DNA of 64,000 nt from a virus. The stretch covers positions 1-64,000 of the IMG/VR virus record IMGVR_UViG_3300003322_000872, one strand, 5' to 3'. Both the position numbers and the translations under genes were made by a program. Positions 42,167-49,824 of this stretch are shown here, piece by piece (the first letter of the stretch is position 1; every line of letters begins with the position of its first letter). Under the pieces are notes generated by a model that had not been told where the DNA came from, searched no databases, and saw nothing but the letters and a program-made list of their open reading frames with translations.

Positions 42167-42215
42167 TAACCCATCGGCCCCGGCGGTGTCGGGTGCCAGA
42201 ATTGGAGACACTGGC

Positions 42216-42344
42216 ATGCTTGCTAATTTCTTTACATGCAACGTATATGGCTGGTTAGAAGTCGTTGTTCCCTTTGATCGTTTCGGGAAGAGGTACGAGA
42301 AATCATACCTTGTGCGAACGATCGGATTGGATGGTGTAATGTGA
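42216..42344 (+). CDS. 42-residue protein
   Basis: ATG 42216 with TTGGAGA about 9 nt upstream (MLANFFTCNVYGWLEVVVPF). Ends TGA overlapping the next GTG. The reading frame on this strand upstream of the ATG is a shadow of the 41777 gene. Unknown. Confidence 0.5.
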   Translation: MLANFFTCNVYGWLEVVVPFDRFGKRYEKSYLVRTIGLDGVM

Positions 42345-42520
42345 TTACTATCAGCAAAATCCGATCCATCCTTTACGGGTCGGCCAAGGTTCTTGGCGAT
42401 GTCCAGGCGATCGACAAGGCTGTGGAAACGCAGTCGCCCAAGCCGGTGGTCAAGCGTATCGGTCGACGGCTAGCTGGAAAATTTACGTCGCGCCTGCTCG
42501 GTCAAATGTTCCGATGGTAA
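42341..42520 (+). CDS. 59-residue basic protein
   Basis: GTG 42341 overlaps the previous stop (GTGA). The product (ITISKIRSILYGSAKVLGDV, then KRIGRRLAGKFTSRLLGQMF) matches a type of short basic protein common in phages. The C-terminal amphipathic helix could bind DNA or membrane. Confidence 0.6.
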   Translation: MITISKIRSILYGSAKVLGDVQAIDKAVETQSPKPVVKRIGRRLAGKFTSRLLGQMFRW

Positions 42521-42529
42521 GCCCAGAAT

Positions 42530-42560
42530 AAGCCCTAGTCAGGTAGGGCTTCTTCCCCTA
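42530..42560 (+). terminator. Possible weak terminator
   Basis: AAGCCCTA-GTCAGG-TAGGGCTT followed by CTTCCCCT. The stem is good but the U-tract is poor. Confidence 0.45.
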
Positions 42561-42594
42561 TATTGATCTTGCATCTAACCCAAAGGAGACATGC

Positions 42595-42723
42595 ATGCTC
42601 GAAGACCCGAACGATCCCAAGACCAATACCGATACCAATGCTGATGACCAAACCACCAACGACGATGTCGGCAACAGCGGCGACGATGCGAGCGGCGGCG
42701 ACGGCAACAGCGGCGACGACTGA
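42595..42723 (+). CDS. 42-residue Asp/Asn/Gly-rich acidic peptide
   Basis: ATG 42595 (6 nt after AAAGGAG) is preferred over the overlapping ATG 42591. The product is MLEDPNDPKTNTDTNADDQT then Asp/Asn/Ser/Gly repeats such as GNSGDD twice. It could mimic nucleic acid or bind Ca or basic proteins. It has its own good terminator. Confidence 0.55.
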   Translation: MLEDPNDPKTNTDTNADDQTTNDDVGNSGDDASGGDGNSGDD

Positions 42724-42745
42724 TCGACGCGGACCTGATCGGCCG

Positions 42746-42777
42746 AGCCCTGGGGTAATTCCCAGGGCTTTTTATTT
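42746..42777 (+). terminator. Rho-independent terminator
   Basis: AGCCCTGGG-GTAATT-CCCAGGGCT followed by TTTTATTT; 9-bp stem. Ends the transcript of the acidic peptide. Confidence 0.92.
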
Positions 42778-42835
42778 GAGTCTTCCATTAGCAAATGGCG
42801 ATATAACATTCGTGAGCCGACTCTCATTTTTCTGC

Positions 42836-42863
42836 TTTACATCCCTCAGAATATCTTTATACT
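42836..42863 (+). promoter_or_regulatory. Promoter of the TTTACA family with leader hairpin
   Basis: -35 TTTACA (42836-42841), 16-nt spacer, -10 TATACT (42858-42863). The leader contains CGGGA-TGG-TCCCG and then AGAACCGGAAAG before the ATG at 42913. Confidence 0.8.
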
Positions 42864-42912
42864 GGTCATCGTGAGGTCGGGATGGTCCCGCCTCCTAGAA
42901 CCGGAAAGTAGC

Positions 42913-43155
42913 ATGATGACAAAAGAGGAATGCTGGCAATCCGCCGTGACCCAGATGGAGGACGAAGGCTTATTAGAGCCGGAGGGCTATCTGGTCGGTG
43001 GTATTATGAAGGCCGCTATATCGGCTAAGCCAACGCATGCCTTGGCCTTTGTCCAGCTGTTGGGAATGCGCTTGTTCGATGCCGGGTATTACGACCCCAT
43101 CGACCTTGGCATGATCCCATATAGTAACGACGAGGTCATCGTCTACATGAACTAA
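42913..43155 (+). CDS. Small unknown protein
   Basis: An 80-residue protein from ATG 42913 (MMTKEECWQSAVTQMEDEGL); upstream starts lie in the leader. It has KAAISAKPTHALAFVQLLGM. First gene after its own promoter. Unknown. Confidence 0.62.
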   Translation: MMTKEECWQSAVTQMEDEGLLEPEGYLVGGIMKAAISAKPTHALAFVQLLGMRLFDAGYYDPIDLGMIPYSNDEVIVYMN

Positions 43156-43170
43156 CCAGTTCATGGCGCT

Positions 43171-43188
43171 CCTCCCCTACGGGGGAGG
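43171..43188 (+). other. Hairpin with TACG tetraloop
   Basis: CCTCCCC-TACG-GGGGAGG, 7 bp, between two small genes; a stable UNCG-type loop. The AAACCGGAGA ribosome site of the next gene follows. Confidence 0.6.
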
Positions 43189-43227
43189 GGTTGCCAAAAC
43201 AACCCCTAAACCGGAGAATACATCATC

Positions 43228-43455
43228 ATGACAGACATGCTCGAAGCCGCCCTCGCGGAAACGATTGCTACTATCAAGACTTTCGATGTCGACAGCAAGG
43301 GCTATGCCCTGACCTCGTCCGGCTACGTTACGCTCGACGAATATGGCACCATCGGCTATACGCGCGACATTACCCATGCCGCGCCCATGCACATCGACTT
43401 GTACACCTCATGCCGCAAGCCGAGCTGGGTTTGGGTGCCGCGCGTCGACGGCTAA
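43228..43455 (+). CDS. Small unknown protein
   Basis: A 75-residue protein (MTDMLEAALAETIATIKTFD) with a beta-like middle (YALTSSGYVTLDEYGTIGY). Start set by AACCGGAGA 10 nt upstream. It converges on and overlaps by 4 bp the end of the leftward nuclease gene. Unknown. Confidence 0.6.
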   Translation: MTDMLEAALAETIATIKTFDVDSKGYALTSSGYVTLDEYGTIGYTRDITHAAPMHIDLYTSCRKPSWVWVPRVDG

Positions 43456-43874
43456 CTGAGTAGCAACTCGTTAACCGCACCCCAATCCCACTTGCTACTC
43501 CCCCCGGTATAGAAGAGGACCGGGGGGTTTGTCTTTAGGCCGTCCGTAGCGACCATGCGGATACGATCGGCCCGGTATATCCATAATTCGTCCGCGCTCT
43601 CCCTGCGTACTCCAGCGACACAGTGGCGTCGCACAAAAAGGAATACTTTACCACCATGTCGCGCGCGGCGCTCTGCCCATGCGATCTGTTCTGGGCGGAT
43701 AAACGGTTTCCAACCATCTGTTGCCTTGAGCTCAATCCAGACGTCGTGGCCCAACTTGCAGCCATTAACATCCGGGACACCGAGGCCGGTGAGTCCAGTT
43801 TCTATACGTTGAAAATCCCATCCGACTAGATGGGATTTTACAACTGGCCACAGTCCGCCATCGATCTTTGTCAT
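43452..43874 (-). CDS. PD-(D/E)XK nuclease (VRR-NUC / resolvase-like)
   Basis: A 140-residue protein with GLGVPDVNGCKLGHDVWIELK, the PD...(D/E)xK catalytic core, and RPEQIAWAERRARHGGKVFL, the conserved helix of phage VRR-NUC or Hjc-like enzymes. Its ATG overlaps the tail-spike stop (TAATG). It could act in recombination, debranching or host DNA degradation. It is unusual as the last gene of a tail-spike cassette. Confidence 0.78.
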   Translation of the reverse strand: MTKIDGGLWPVVKSHLVGWDFQRIETGLTGLGVPDVNGCKLGHDVWIELKATDGWKPFIRPEQIAWAERRARHGGKVFLFVRRHCVAGVRRESADELWIYRADRIRMVATDGLKTNPPVLFYTGGSSKWDWGAVNELLLS

Positions 43875-45685
43875 TAGCTTACGGCGGGAAGACCATAGGT
43901 CGGTGCGACCGACTTATAGGGGTGGCTCGCCCGGAGCAGCGAGGTAAGCCCCATCTGCGAGGCCAACCATCCAGATAGCCTGTCAGCAACCTTCTGGCTG
44001 ATCCGGTAATTGATCCGCATGAAGTGCTGCGCCGTCCACGGGCAGTAATTGCCTACCCCGCCGGAGTTGGTGGCGTCTGCGCCGTAGACAATGCGCGTCG
44101 GCGTCGTGGTGACACTGCACCGCCGTCTGTTGTTGGTCGTGAACCACGAGCCGTTAACGGACACTTGAACAGTCTGGTTATAGGCGGTGTCTTGTGCAGG
44201 CCCGATTGCCACGATGACGGATGCGTCGTCGCCGCGTAAATCGGTATCGACAACCGGTTGTGTGCTGACTGGGAAATCCACGCCATTGACATTCGATCCT
44301 GACACAGAGGCAGACGTTTGTGTCCGCAAGATGCCGCCATGCACACCGATTGCGTGACGACTAACGGTCGCACCACTATCCGCTTCCGCCGTGATGTATT
44401 GAAAGCCACTCGACCCGGCGTTGAGAAAGCCCTGCAAGACTATCGTCTCTTCTTCGTTCATGTTCGGCATGAAGGAAGACATCACCGTCTGTGACAACGT
44501 GTCATTGCCGCCGTCGAAAACAGCAGAGCCTTTGCCATTGCGCGTGCCGACCGTTGGGCGTGCACCCGCACTGCCGTTGGCGGCCGCACCCGGAGACCCA
44601 GCGCCCTTGTTGGTGATCGAGGCGACTTCCCCGCCGGTATTGGTGATCGTGGCCGCATCGGTAAAATCGAGCCAGCCATACAGGTTCTGGCCAAATTCGA
44701 GCGTCGGTGTCCAGGCTACGGGCGAGCCTTTGAATGCTGGCCGGTATGCCGCCTCTGCCTGGACTTTAGAACCATCCGAAATGCGACAGGAGAAGCTCGG
44801 GGAGTTTTTGTCCCAGTAGGCAAAGAACATCACAGGGTTTTCATCGGCCCACTCATATACTCGGTTAATGAACCCTGACAGGCGATCGTCGTCAATCCCC
44901 CATTCGGAAAAGCCGATGGGTAGCGCTAGCTCCGCCCCCCATTTCGTATAGAAATTGACACCAAAAGGCGCAGTGAACATGTAGTCGATAGCTTGGGGAA
45001 CGGTCCTTCCAGTACCGGTTACGACGTTGCCATATTGCATGTAGCAGTCGGGCATGATGGCGTCGACATAGCCTGTCCCAGGGAACCATGGACGCGGATC
45101 GATGTCTACATTACCATCCCCTGTCACATTCCAATTTGGACAATGCGCCCACTTGAATCTGTTCGAGATCGCCCGAGCTCGATCCTTGACATATTGGTCC
45201 AAGGCGACATATTGCTGCGGCGTAAGATACGCAGCGCCCCACGGATACGCGCTGTAGAAATTGTGCTCATGGCCGACCCGGACCCAGATATCACCTGTTG
45301 GAACCGCTGCTGCAAGCGCTGTAAAGATCGTGTTGATATAGCTGTCGTGCAGCCCTGCGAGCACATCAAGGCCGCTTTCGCCTGCTGTTTCTGTGCAGGG
45401 AAAAAATGTCCACAGCACAAAGCGATTGAGCGCCGCGTAAGTCGTAATCTCCGCCAGTGCGCCGGTAATGACATTGGCCATGGTGTCAGCAGCGCCGCCG
45501 CTTCCACCAAGGAAGGCCAATAGCCCACCGGCCTGGCCGCCAAGCCACGTCTCGTAAGCGGACAGTCCGGCGGAACTGGAAGCGTTCAACCGGACAGCGG
45601 CGCGCTTGACAACGCTCGGGATCGCCCGTGGACTGGTCATGCGGGCGATATCGTCACCGGAAAGAATGTTGTCATCTGTGCCCAT
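43874..45685 (-). CDS. Tail spike / fibre with GH26-like glycosidase and lectin-like domain
   Basis: A 603-residue protein. Residues about 40-310 resemble a GH26-type (beta-mannanase-like) TIM barrel: WVRVGHEHNFYSAYPWG gives the acid/base Glu and GFSEWGIDDDR a candidate nucleophile Glu. Residues about 330-570 form a LamG/ConA-like module (YGWLDFTDAATITNTGG, ATNSGGVGNY). The protein ends in SDRLSGWLASQMGL-like wording found in phage fibres. Role: binding and cutting host capsule or surface glycan. Exact substrate unknown. Confidence 0.72.
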   Translation of the reverse strand: MGTDDNILSGDDIARMTSPRAIPSVVKRAAVRLNASSSAGLSAYETWLGGQAGGLLAFLGGSGGAADTMANVITGALAEITTYAALNRFVLWTFFPCTETAGESGLDVLAGLHDSYINTIFTALAAAVPTGDIWVRVGHEHNFYSAYPWGAAYLTPQQYVALDQYVKDRARAISNRFKWAHCPNWNVTGDGNVDIDPRPWFPGTGYVDAIMPDCYMQYGNVVTGTGRTVPQAIDYMFTAPFGVNFYTKWGAELALPIGFSEWGIDDDRLSGFINRVYEWADENPVMFFAYWDKNSPSFSCRISDGSKVQAEAAYRPAFKGSPVAWTPTLEFGQNLYGWLDFTDAATITNTGGEVASITNKGAGSPGAAANGSAGARPTVGTRNGKGSAVFDGGNDTLSQTVMSSFMPNMNEEETIVLQGFLNAGSSGFQYITAEADSGATVSRHAIGVHGGILRTQTSASVSGSNVNGVDFPVSTQPVVDTDLRGDDASVIVAIGPAQDTAYNQTVQVSVNGSWFTTNNRRRCSVTTTPTRIVYGADATNSGGVGNYCPWTAQHFMRINYRISQKVADRLSGWLASQMGLTSLLRASHPYKSVAPTYGLPAVS

Positions 45686-45686
45686 G

Positions 45687-45812
45687 TTATGCCGCCTTTA
45701 GCCAGAATTTACCGTCAGGTTTACGCCAAGGAGTGCCATCAGGCTTTCTCCAGACGTTAACGGGAACTGCCCCCTTTAATAGAGTGACAGTATGGATTGG
45801 TGCACCCCACAT
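45687..45812 (-). CDS. 41-residue protein with WRKPDG repeats
   Basis: Reads from ATG 45812, just after the stop of the upstream gene, to TAA 45687-45689, two bases before the spike ATG. The product starts MWGAPIHTVTLLKGAVPVNV and contains the direct repeat WRKPDGTPWRKPDGKFW. This Trp/Lys/Gly repeat is like those seen in phage tail and tail-hub accessory proteins; probably a small virion component. Confidence 0.6.
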   Translation of the reverse strand: MWGAPIHTVTLLKGAVPVNVWRKPDGTPWRKPDGKFWLKAA

Positions 45813-45823
45813 ATCCGCCCCCG

Positions 45824-46333
45824 TTAATTCTGCATAACTTCTAGGGCGAAGTTAAATTGCTCAGCCGAAACCGGTGCATAAGCCGCGCGCGCCTCGACCA
45901 GACCATAGTAGATATCAGTTGTGAAGATGAGCTCGCTGCCTACAACAGGCAGGCCATATCCAACGACCCCATCTGAAAAGGCGCGATCGAGTGAGAAATC
46001 GATCGCACCAGCATATTTGTCGGATTGGTTACAAGCAAGCGCCACCCCGTCCCCGCTGGTAATGGTCGGCAAAGCCGCGAATAGGTGGAGCCGGAAAAGC
46101 GCATTGGTTACGGACAACCCGGTCTTGCGCATAAACCCACGTCGGATCATACCGCCGAACCATGGCTTGCGCGCCAGATTAAACGTGATCGGCACCACGT
46201 TAGCTGCCACTGTATCGTTGGCCACGAGCTGGCCAGTAGCATATGCCGTGGTGTTCGCCGGGCGAGTAAAGCTAGCTGCGCCTTTAACGCGTGCCACGTA
46301 CCCCCCGACCTGTTCCCTTACGCTATCAGCCAT
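45824..46333 (-). CDS. Putative virion structural protein
   Basis: A 169-residue protein (MADSVREQVGGYVARVKGAA) rich in beta-prone residues, with FTRPANTTAYATGQLVAND, FRLHLFAALPTITSGDG and FALEVMQN. Proteins like this are encoded beside fibre and spike genes of several phages. AAGGAGA is 7 nt before the ATG. It is the first gene of the inverted spike cassette. Exact role unknown. Confidence 0.6.
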   Translation of the reverse strand: MADSVREQVGGYVARVKGAASFTRPANTTAYATGQLVANDTVAANVVPITFNLARKPWFGGMIRRGFMRKTGLSVTNALFRLHLFAALPTITSGDGVALACNQSDKYAGAIDFSLDRAFSDGVVGYGLPVVGSELIFTTDIYYGLVEARAAYAPVSAEQFNFALEVMQN

Positions 46334-46360
46334 TTGCGCATCTCCTTATAAATCCCGGCG

Positions 46361-46389
46361 ATCATACGCGATAAAAGGATTCTGGTAAA
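46361..46389 (-). promoter_or_regulatory. Promoter of the inverted tail-spike cassette
   Basis: On the minus strand TTTACC (46389-46384), 17-nt spacer, TATGAT (46366-46361), about 28 nt before the start of the 46333 gene. It is divergent from the plus-strand promoter at 46406. Confidence 0.65.
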
Positions 46390-46405
46390 ATCTTTTAAAT
46401 CTGAC

Positions 46406-46433
46406 TTTACATACGCCGAGAATCGACTATACT
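46406..46433 (+). promoter_or_regulatory. Promoter of the TTTACA family
   Basis: -35 TTTACA (46406-46411), 16-nt spacer, -10 TATACT (46428-46433), then GAGCTGCATAGACGAACCGG and the ribosome site. Near-consensus for a sigma-70 type promoter. Confidence 0.8.
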
Positions 46434-46463
46434 GAGCTGCATAGACGAACCGGAGATACGAAA

Positions 46464-46610
46464 ATACCAAGTTTCGCAAAGTATGAAAATACCCAGGAAA
46501 ACTCCATCAAGTATGGTTGGGCCTATTTTCCTGAATATGTTTTCGGCGACAAAAGTTTGCCTTACATTATCCACAACCATATCAAAGGGATATGGACATA
46601 CAGCAACTAA
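46464..46610 (+). CDS. 48-codon reading frame with no canonical start (ATA)
   Basis: After AACCGGAGA, at the spacing where sister cassettes have ATG, the sequence has ATA (46464-46466). The frame then reads protein-like PSFAKYENTQENSIKYGW and FPEYVFGDKSLPYII to TAA 46608-46610. Either an AUA start or a gene whose start codon has mutated. No in-frame ATG, GTG or usable TTG exists before most of it. Confidence 0.4.
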   Translation: MPSFAKYENTQENSIKYGWAYFPEYVFGDKSLPYIIHNHIKGIWTYSN

Positions 46611-46621
46611 GGAGAACGAGT

Positions 46622-46810
46622 ATGGAAAAAAGATATATCGGCGACGGAGTTACCGCCTCGTTTGATGGCTACCAGATTTGGCTTACCACACAAGAAGGCC
46701 ACCGAATCGCACTCGATGATAGCACCTATCACGCTCTGGTCGACTACTGGACCGCGATCCAGGTCTATCGCCGAGAAATTATGGCAGGGAAGATCAGGAC
46801 GAATGGCTAA
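46622..46810 (+). CDS. Small conserved phage protein (MEKRYIGDG type)
   Basis: A 62-residue protein from ATG 46622, with TAAGGAGAA 6-8 nt before it. MEKRYIGDGVTASFDGYQIW then ALVDYWTAIQVYRREI is a form I know from many phage genomes as an unnamed short protein. Overlaps the next gene by 8 bp. Function unknown. Confidence 0.68.
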   Translation: MEKRYIGDGVTASFDGYQIWLTTQEGHRIALDDSTYHALVDYWTAIQVYRREIMAGKIRTNG

Positions 46811-47006
46811 GTTCTATTACATCAAGAGTAAGGACCAGGAGGGCCTCTTCCTGGTCGAGAATAACAATCAGCTCATGATTGGACAGCGACCGACCTTATT
46901 CCCGTTCGGGGGTGATGCGTTTACTGCCTATGAAAGCTGGCGTACACTGACAAAATTGGCCGGCAAAGAAACCGGCCAATGGGAAATCAAGGATGTAGAA
47001 CTATAG
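46803..47006 (+). CDS. Small unknown protein
   Basis: A 67-residue protein from ATG 46803 (MAKFYYIKSKDQEGLFLVEN), out of frame with the preceding gene and overlapping its end. Beta-rich. It ends one base before the end of the oppositely oriented reductase gene. Confidence 0.58.
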   Translation: MAKFYYIKSKDQEGLFLVENNNQLMIGQRPTLFPFGGDAFTAYESWRTLTKLAGKETGQWEIKDVEL

Positions 47007-48767
47007 CTATTCACAGCTCTTCTGGCCAGTCGTTGGATCGAAGGTGCATGCCATACCCAACGACATTTCCAACTCACGATCCAACGACGGAAACGTTTGT
47101 ACTGGCGTTTCCGTCTTGGCTTTTTTCAACAGCCCCATTCGCCGCCCTTCCGGATTGAAGGTCGTAATGCCCTTGCACCCGAGCTCATGTGCCTTGCGAT
47201 AAACCCCCTTAAACTCATCCCAGGGCATCGCCGGGTTAACATTGCAGGTTTTGGATACCGCGCTGTCCACATAGCGCTGGGCCGTCGACAAGACAGCAAT
47301 ATGCTCGTCGATCGTAACTTGTTCGGCAAGCTTAGGGATCGTGCCGAACTGCGAATAAGCATAATCGGGGAGTCGCGCCATGACAACACCATCAGGGGTG
47401 TTAATGGGTCGCTCAGTTTCCAGGGCGAACACCGGCTCCGCACCAGATGAGATGTTATCAGCCGCCATTGATATGGTGCCGGTTGGTGCGATCGATGTAA
47501 GGTGCGAGTTGCGAATGCCAAAGCGCTTGATAAGCTCGAAAACATCCTGATCCAAATTGCGAAGGAAGGAGCTCTTCAGATAACGGTCGTCGTAGAGCGG
47601 GAAAGCGCTCTTAGTCGCCGCCAGCATGGCAGATGCCCGGTAAGACTCGTTCATTAAGGTCGATCCGATCGCGGCCTGGAAGTCGAGGAACTTCTTGCTG
47701 CCATAAGGCATCCCCAACGTCTCCGCCGCGTTCGCTAGACCGGTATATCCTAGCCCCATGCGACGCTTGTTCTTGGCCTCCCTCTCCTGTTCCGGCAACG
47801 GATAGATCGCAACATCGATAACGTTATCCATCGCCTCCACCACGACCGGGATATCCTCGATAAAGGTATCCCAATCAAATTCGTATTGGCCGAGAGCATT
47901 GACCTCGATGTAACGGACCAAATTGAACGAGCCGAGCAGGCAAGCCCCAAAGGGCGGTAACGGCTGCTCGCCGCATGGATTGGTAGCGGCAAGTTTTTCA
48001 CAGTACCAGAGATTGTTCATCCGGTTGATCTGATCGATGAACAGGACTCCTGGCTCGCCCCAATCCCACGTAGAGCGCATGATCTGTTCCCATAGCATCA
48101 GAGGGTCGATCTCTCCAAAAGACCGACCCTCGAACCGTAACGTAAATGATTTGCCGCTGTCCAAATGCTCCATGAATTCATCGGTAACAGCTGTCGATAT
48201 ATTGAACCCTGATAGGGTGTCCTGATCATGCTTGGCATTCACGAATTCAAGGATGTCTGGATGATCGATCCGAAGCACACCCATCTGTGCCCCTCGCCGA
48301 TGCCCTGCCGACGCTACGGCTTTGCCGACCGCATTGTAAATCTTCATAAACGCGATGACACCGGATGAGCTCGACTGGAGAGTCTTGATCATCGCCCCAT
48401 TCGGCCGCAGAGTAGAGAAATCATAACCAATCCCCCCGCCCACGCGCATGGTCGCCGCCGCTTGTTCGGCACGATGCATGATCGATGAATTGTGCTCGTT
48501 GTCTCTATCAACAAAACTGTCGGGAATGGTGCCCGACACGAAGCAGTTATACGGAGTAGTTTGGCGGGTTGCCCCGATCGCGGCCTGAATACGGCCCGCC
48601 GGGATAAACCGCATAGACAGCAAAATTTCGCGAAGATCGTGATAAGCCTCACGCGTATCAGTAAGTACAGCCGACACTCTGTTCATTGCATCCCTAAATG
48701 TTTCACCGTGCTGGCGGTATTTCATGGCGTGCAGATCGTCGCAAAATTGCAATGCTGGCCCAAACAT
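47007..48767 (-). CDS. nrdJ: Class II (adenosylcobalamin-dependent) ribonucleotide reductase
   Basis: A 586-residue protein from ATG 48767 (MFGPALQFCDDLHAMKYRQH), with AGGAGA 6 nt upstream. It has TPYNCFVSGTIPDSF, GGGIGYDFSTLRPNG, AATNPCGEQPLPPFGACLLG and APTGTISMAADNISSGAEPV, all conserved in NrdJ-type reductases: active Cys in NPCGE and the redox Cys in YNCF. No beta subunit gene is near, consistent with class II. It supplies dNTPs from host ribonucleotides during phage DNA synthesis and depends on host B12. Confidence 0.88.
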   Translation of the reverse strand: MFGPALQFCDDLHAMKYRQHGETFRDAMNRVSAVLTDTREAYHDLREILLSMRFIPAGRIQAAIGATRQTTPYNCFVSGTIPDSFVDRDNEHNSSIMHRAEQAAATMRVGGGIGYDFSTLRPNGAMIKTLQSSSSGVIAFMKIYNAVGKAVASAGHRRGAQMGVLRIDHPDILEFVNAKHDQDTLSGFNISTAVTDEFMEHLDSGKSFTLRFEGRSFGEIDPLMLWEQIMRSTWDWGEPGVLFIDQINRMNNLWYCEKLAATNPCGEQPLPPFGACLLGSFNLVRYIEVNALGQYEFDWDTFIEDIPVVVEAMDNVIDVAIYPLPEQEREAKNKRRMGLGYTGLANAAETLGMPYGSKKFLDFQAAIGSTLMNESYRASAMLAATKSAFPLYDDRYLKSSFLRNLDQDVFELIKRFGIRNSHLTSIAPTGTISMAADNISSGAEPVFALETERPINTPDGVVMARLPDYAYSQFGTIPKLAEQVTIDEHIAVLSTAQRYVDSAVSKTCNVNPAMPWDEFKGVYRKAHELGCKGITTFNPEGRRMGLLKKAKTETPVQTFPSLDRELEMSLGMACTFDPTTGQKSCE

Positions 48768-48833
48768 AGTTATTCTCCTGGGAATCAATGGGTTGTGGAA
48801 CCCCCTTACTTTATATCGGCAAGTAACTGCTAT

Positions 48834-49586
48834 CTATAGCTTTAATTCGCCTTGCGAACGTAGCCAATGTGCAGCAGTATGTCTTGCATCGACATCGACC
48901 TTATCTGGATTCTTTACGACCCATTCAAGATAATCCTTTGGAACTACACGCCACTCCATATCCCTATACTTCTTTAGCCGACAAATACGCTGAAGTACAG
49001 GCAAATTTGGATCGGATAATCTTGCAAGCTCTTCGATTGGCTTGAGTTCTAGCATCTTCAACAAGATTTCAGTCGTGATGATAACGTCGAACAATGCCCG
49101 ATGCGGCGCGACAGCTTCCGCCGGTAGGTCCGGGGGGACGTAGAAGTTGCGGCCAATGCCCAGGTAATAGCGGAGCTTCTGGTTGCCATAACCGGGTGCG
49201 TCGGGATAGAGGTGGGCCGCGATCCGGTATGTGTCCAACCACCGCGCCGGGTCAGCATAGCGCGTGCCGAGTCGGCACAAGAACCCCCGGTCAAACACAG
49301 CATTGTGTGCCACCCAATAGTCGGGATCACCGCCGAGCTCTTCATGGGCGGTTTTGATCATCTCAGCTGGTGATGGACAATCGGCTACATCCTCGTCCAT
49401 GATATGATGAGTCGCCATTGCATCCACCGGGATTGGCTTGCCGGGGTTACACATCCAACTGTGATATCGCTCATGGCACCAACCGATATCTTTGTCATGG
49501 ACAATATCGTGGCAGGCGTATTCAACCAGAGACTCTTGCTCGGGCTCGGTGCCGGTGGTTTCCGTATCGATAATTCTAAGTCGCAT
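48834..49586 (-). CDS. DnaQ-like 3'-5' exonuclease (ExoX-type)
   Basis: A 250-residue protein from ATG 49586 (AGAGGAAAG upstream). RIIDTETTGTEPEQESLVEY gives the ExoI motif, HNAVFDRGFL the ExoII motif, and PHRALFDVIITTEIL the ExoIII H-x(4)-D. The C-terminal 70 residues (YRDMEWRVVPKDYLEWVVK) resemble the DUF3820-like tail of ExoX-type proteins. Acts on DNA in replication or repair, upstream of the reductase on the same strand. Confidence 0.85.
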   Translation of the reverse strand: MRLRIIDTETTGTEPEQESLVEYACHDIVHDKDIGWCHERYHSWMCNPGKPIPVDAMATHHIMDEDVADCPSPAEMIKTAHEELGGDPDYWVAHNAVFDRGFLCRLGTRYADPARWLDTYRIAAHLYPDAPGYGNQKLRYYLGIGRNFYVPPDLPAEAVAPHRALFDVIITTEILLKMLELKPIEELARLSDPNLPVLQRICRLKKYRDMEWRVVPKDYLEWVVKNPDKVDVDARHTAAHWLRSQGELKL

Positions 49587-49744
49587 CTGCTTTCCTCTCC
49601 AGATCATCTGCCGCGCGCCGCAGCATAGCCGCCCAGTCGCGCATTTGGTTACGGGATGCCTTGCGGCGCTCTAGAGCCAGGGACATCATTTGAACGACCC
49701 GGCATAGTATCTGAAAAATATTTTCCGCCTCTGTTGATTTTGAC
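49587..49744. other. Intergenic stretch between exonuclease and the 49825 gene
   Basis: About 160 bp between divergent genes. I see no gene. A plus-strand promoter begins at 49745; a minus-strand promoter for the exonuclease must lie here but I cannot place it. Confidence 0.4.
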
Positions 49745-49773
49745 TTTACATCCATCAGAGCTGGCCTTATGTT
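49745..49773 (+). promoter_or_regulatory. Promoter of the TTTACA family
   Basis: -35 TTTACA (49745-49750), 17-nt spacer, -10 TATGTT (49768-49773), then a leader with a short GGC/GCC hairpin and TTAAACCGGAGAACTAAA before ATG 49825. Confidence 0.72.
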
Positions 49774-49824
49774 GAGTTCAGAAGCGAGGGCATCACCGCC
49801 TAGCTCTTAAACCGGAGAACTAAA

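Noticed and set aside
43874-43950. Lysis cassette near the spike
   Set aside because: The neighbouring proteins are a nuclease and structural proteins; no endolysin, holin or spanin motif is seen. The peptidoglycan-active domains in the window belong to tail proteins.
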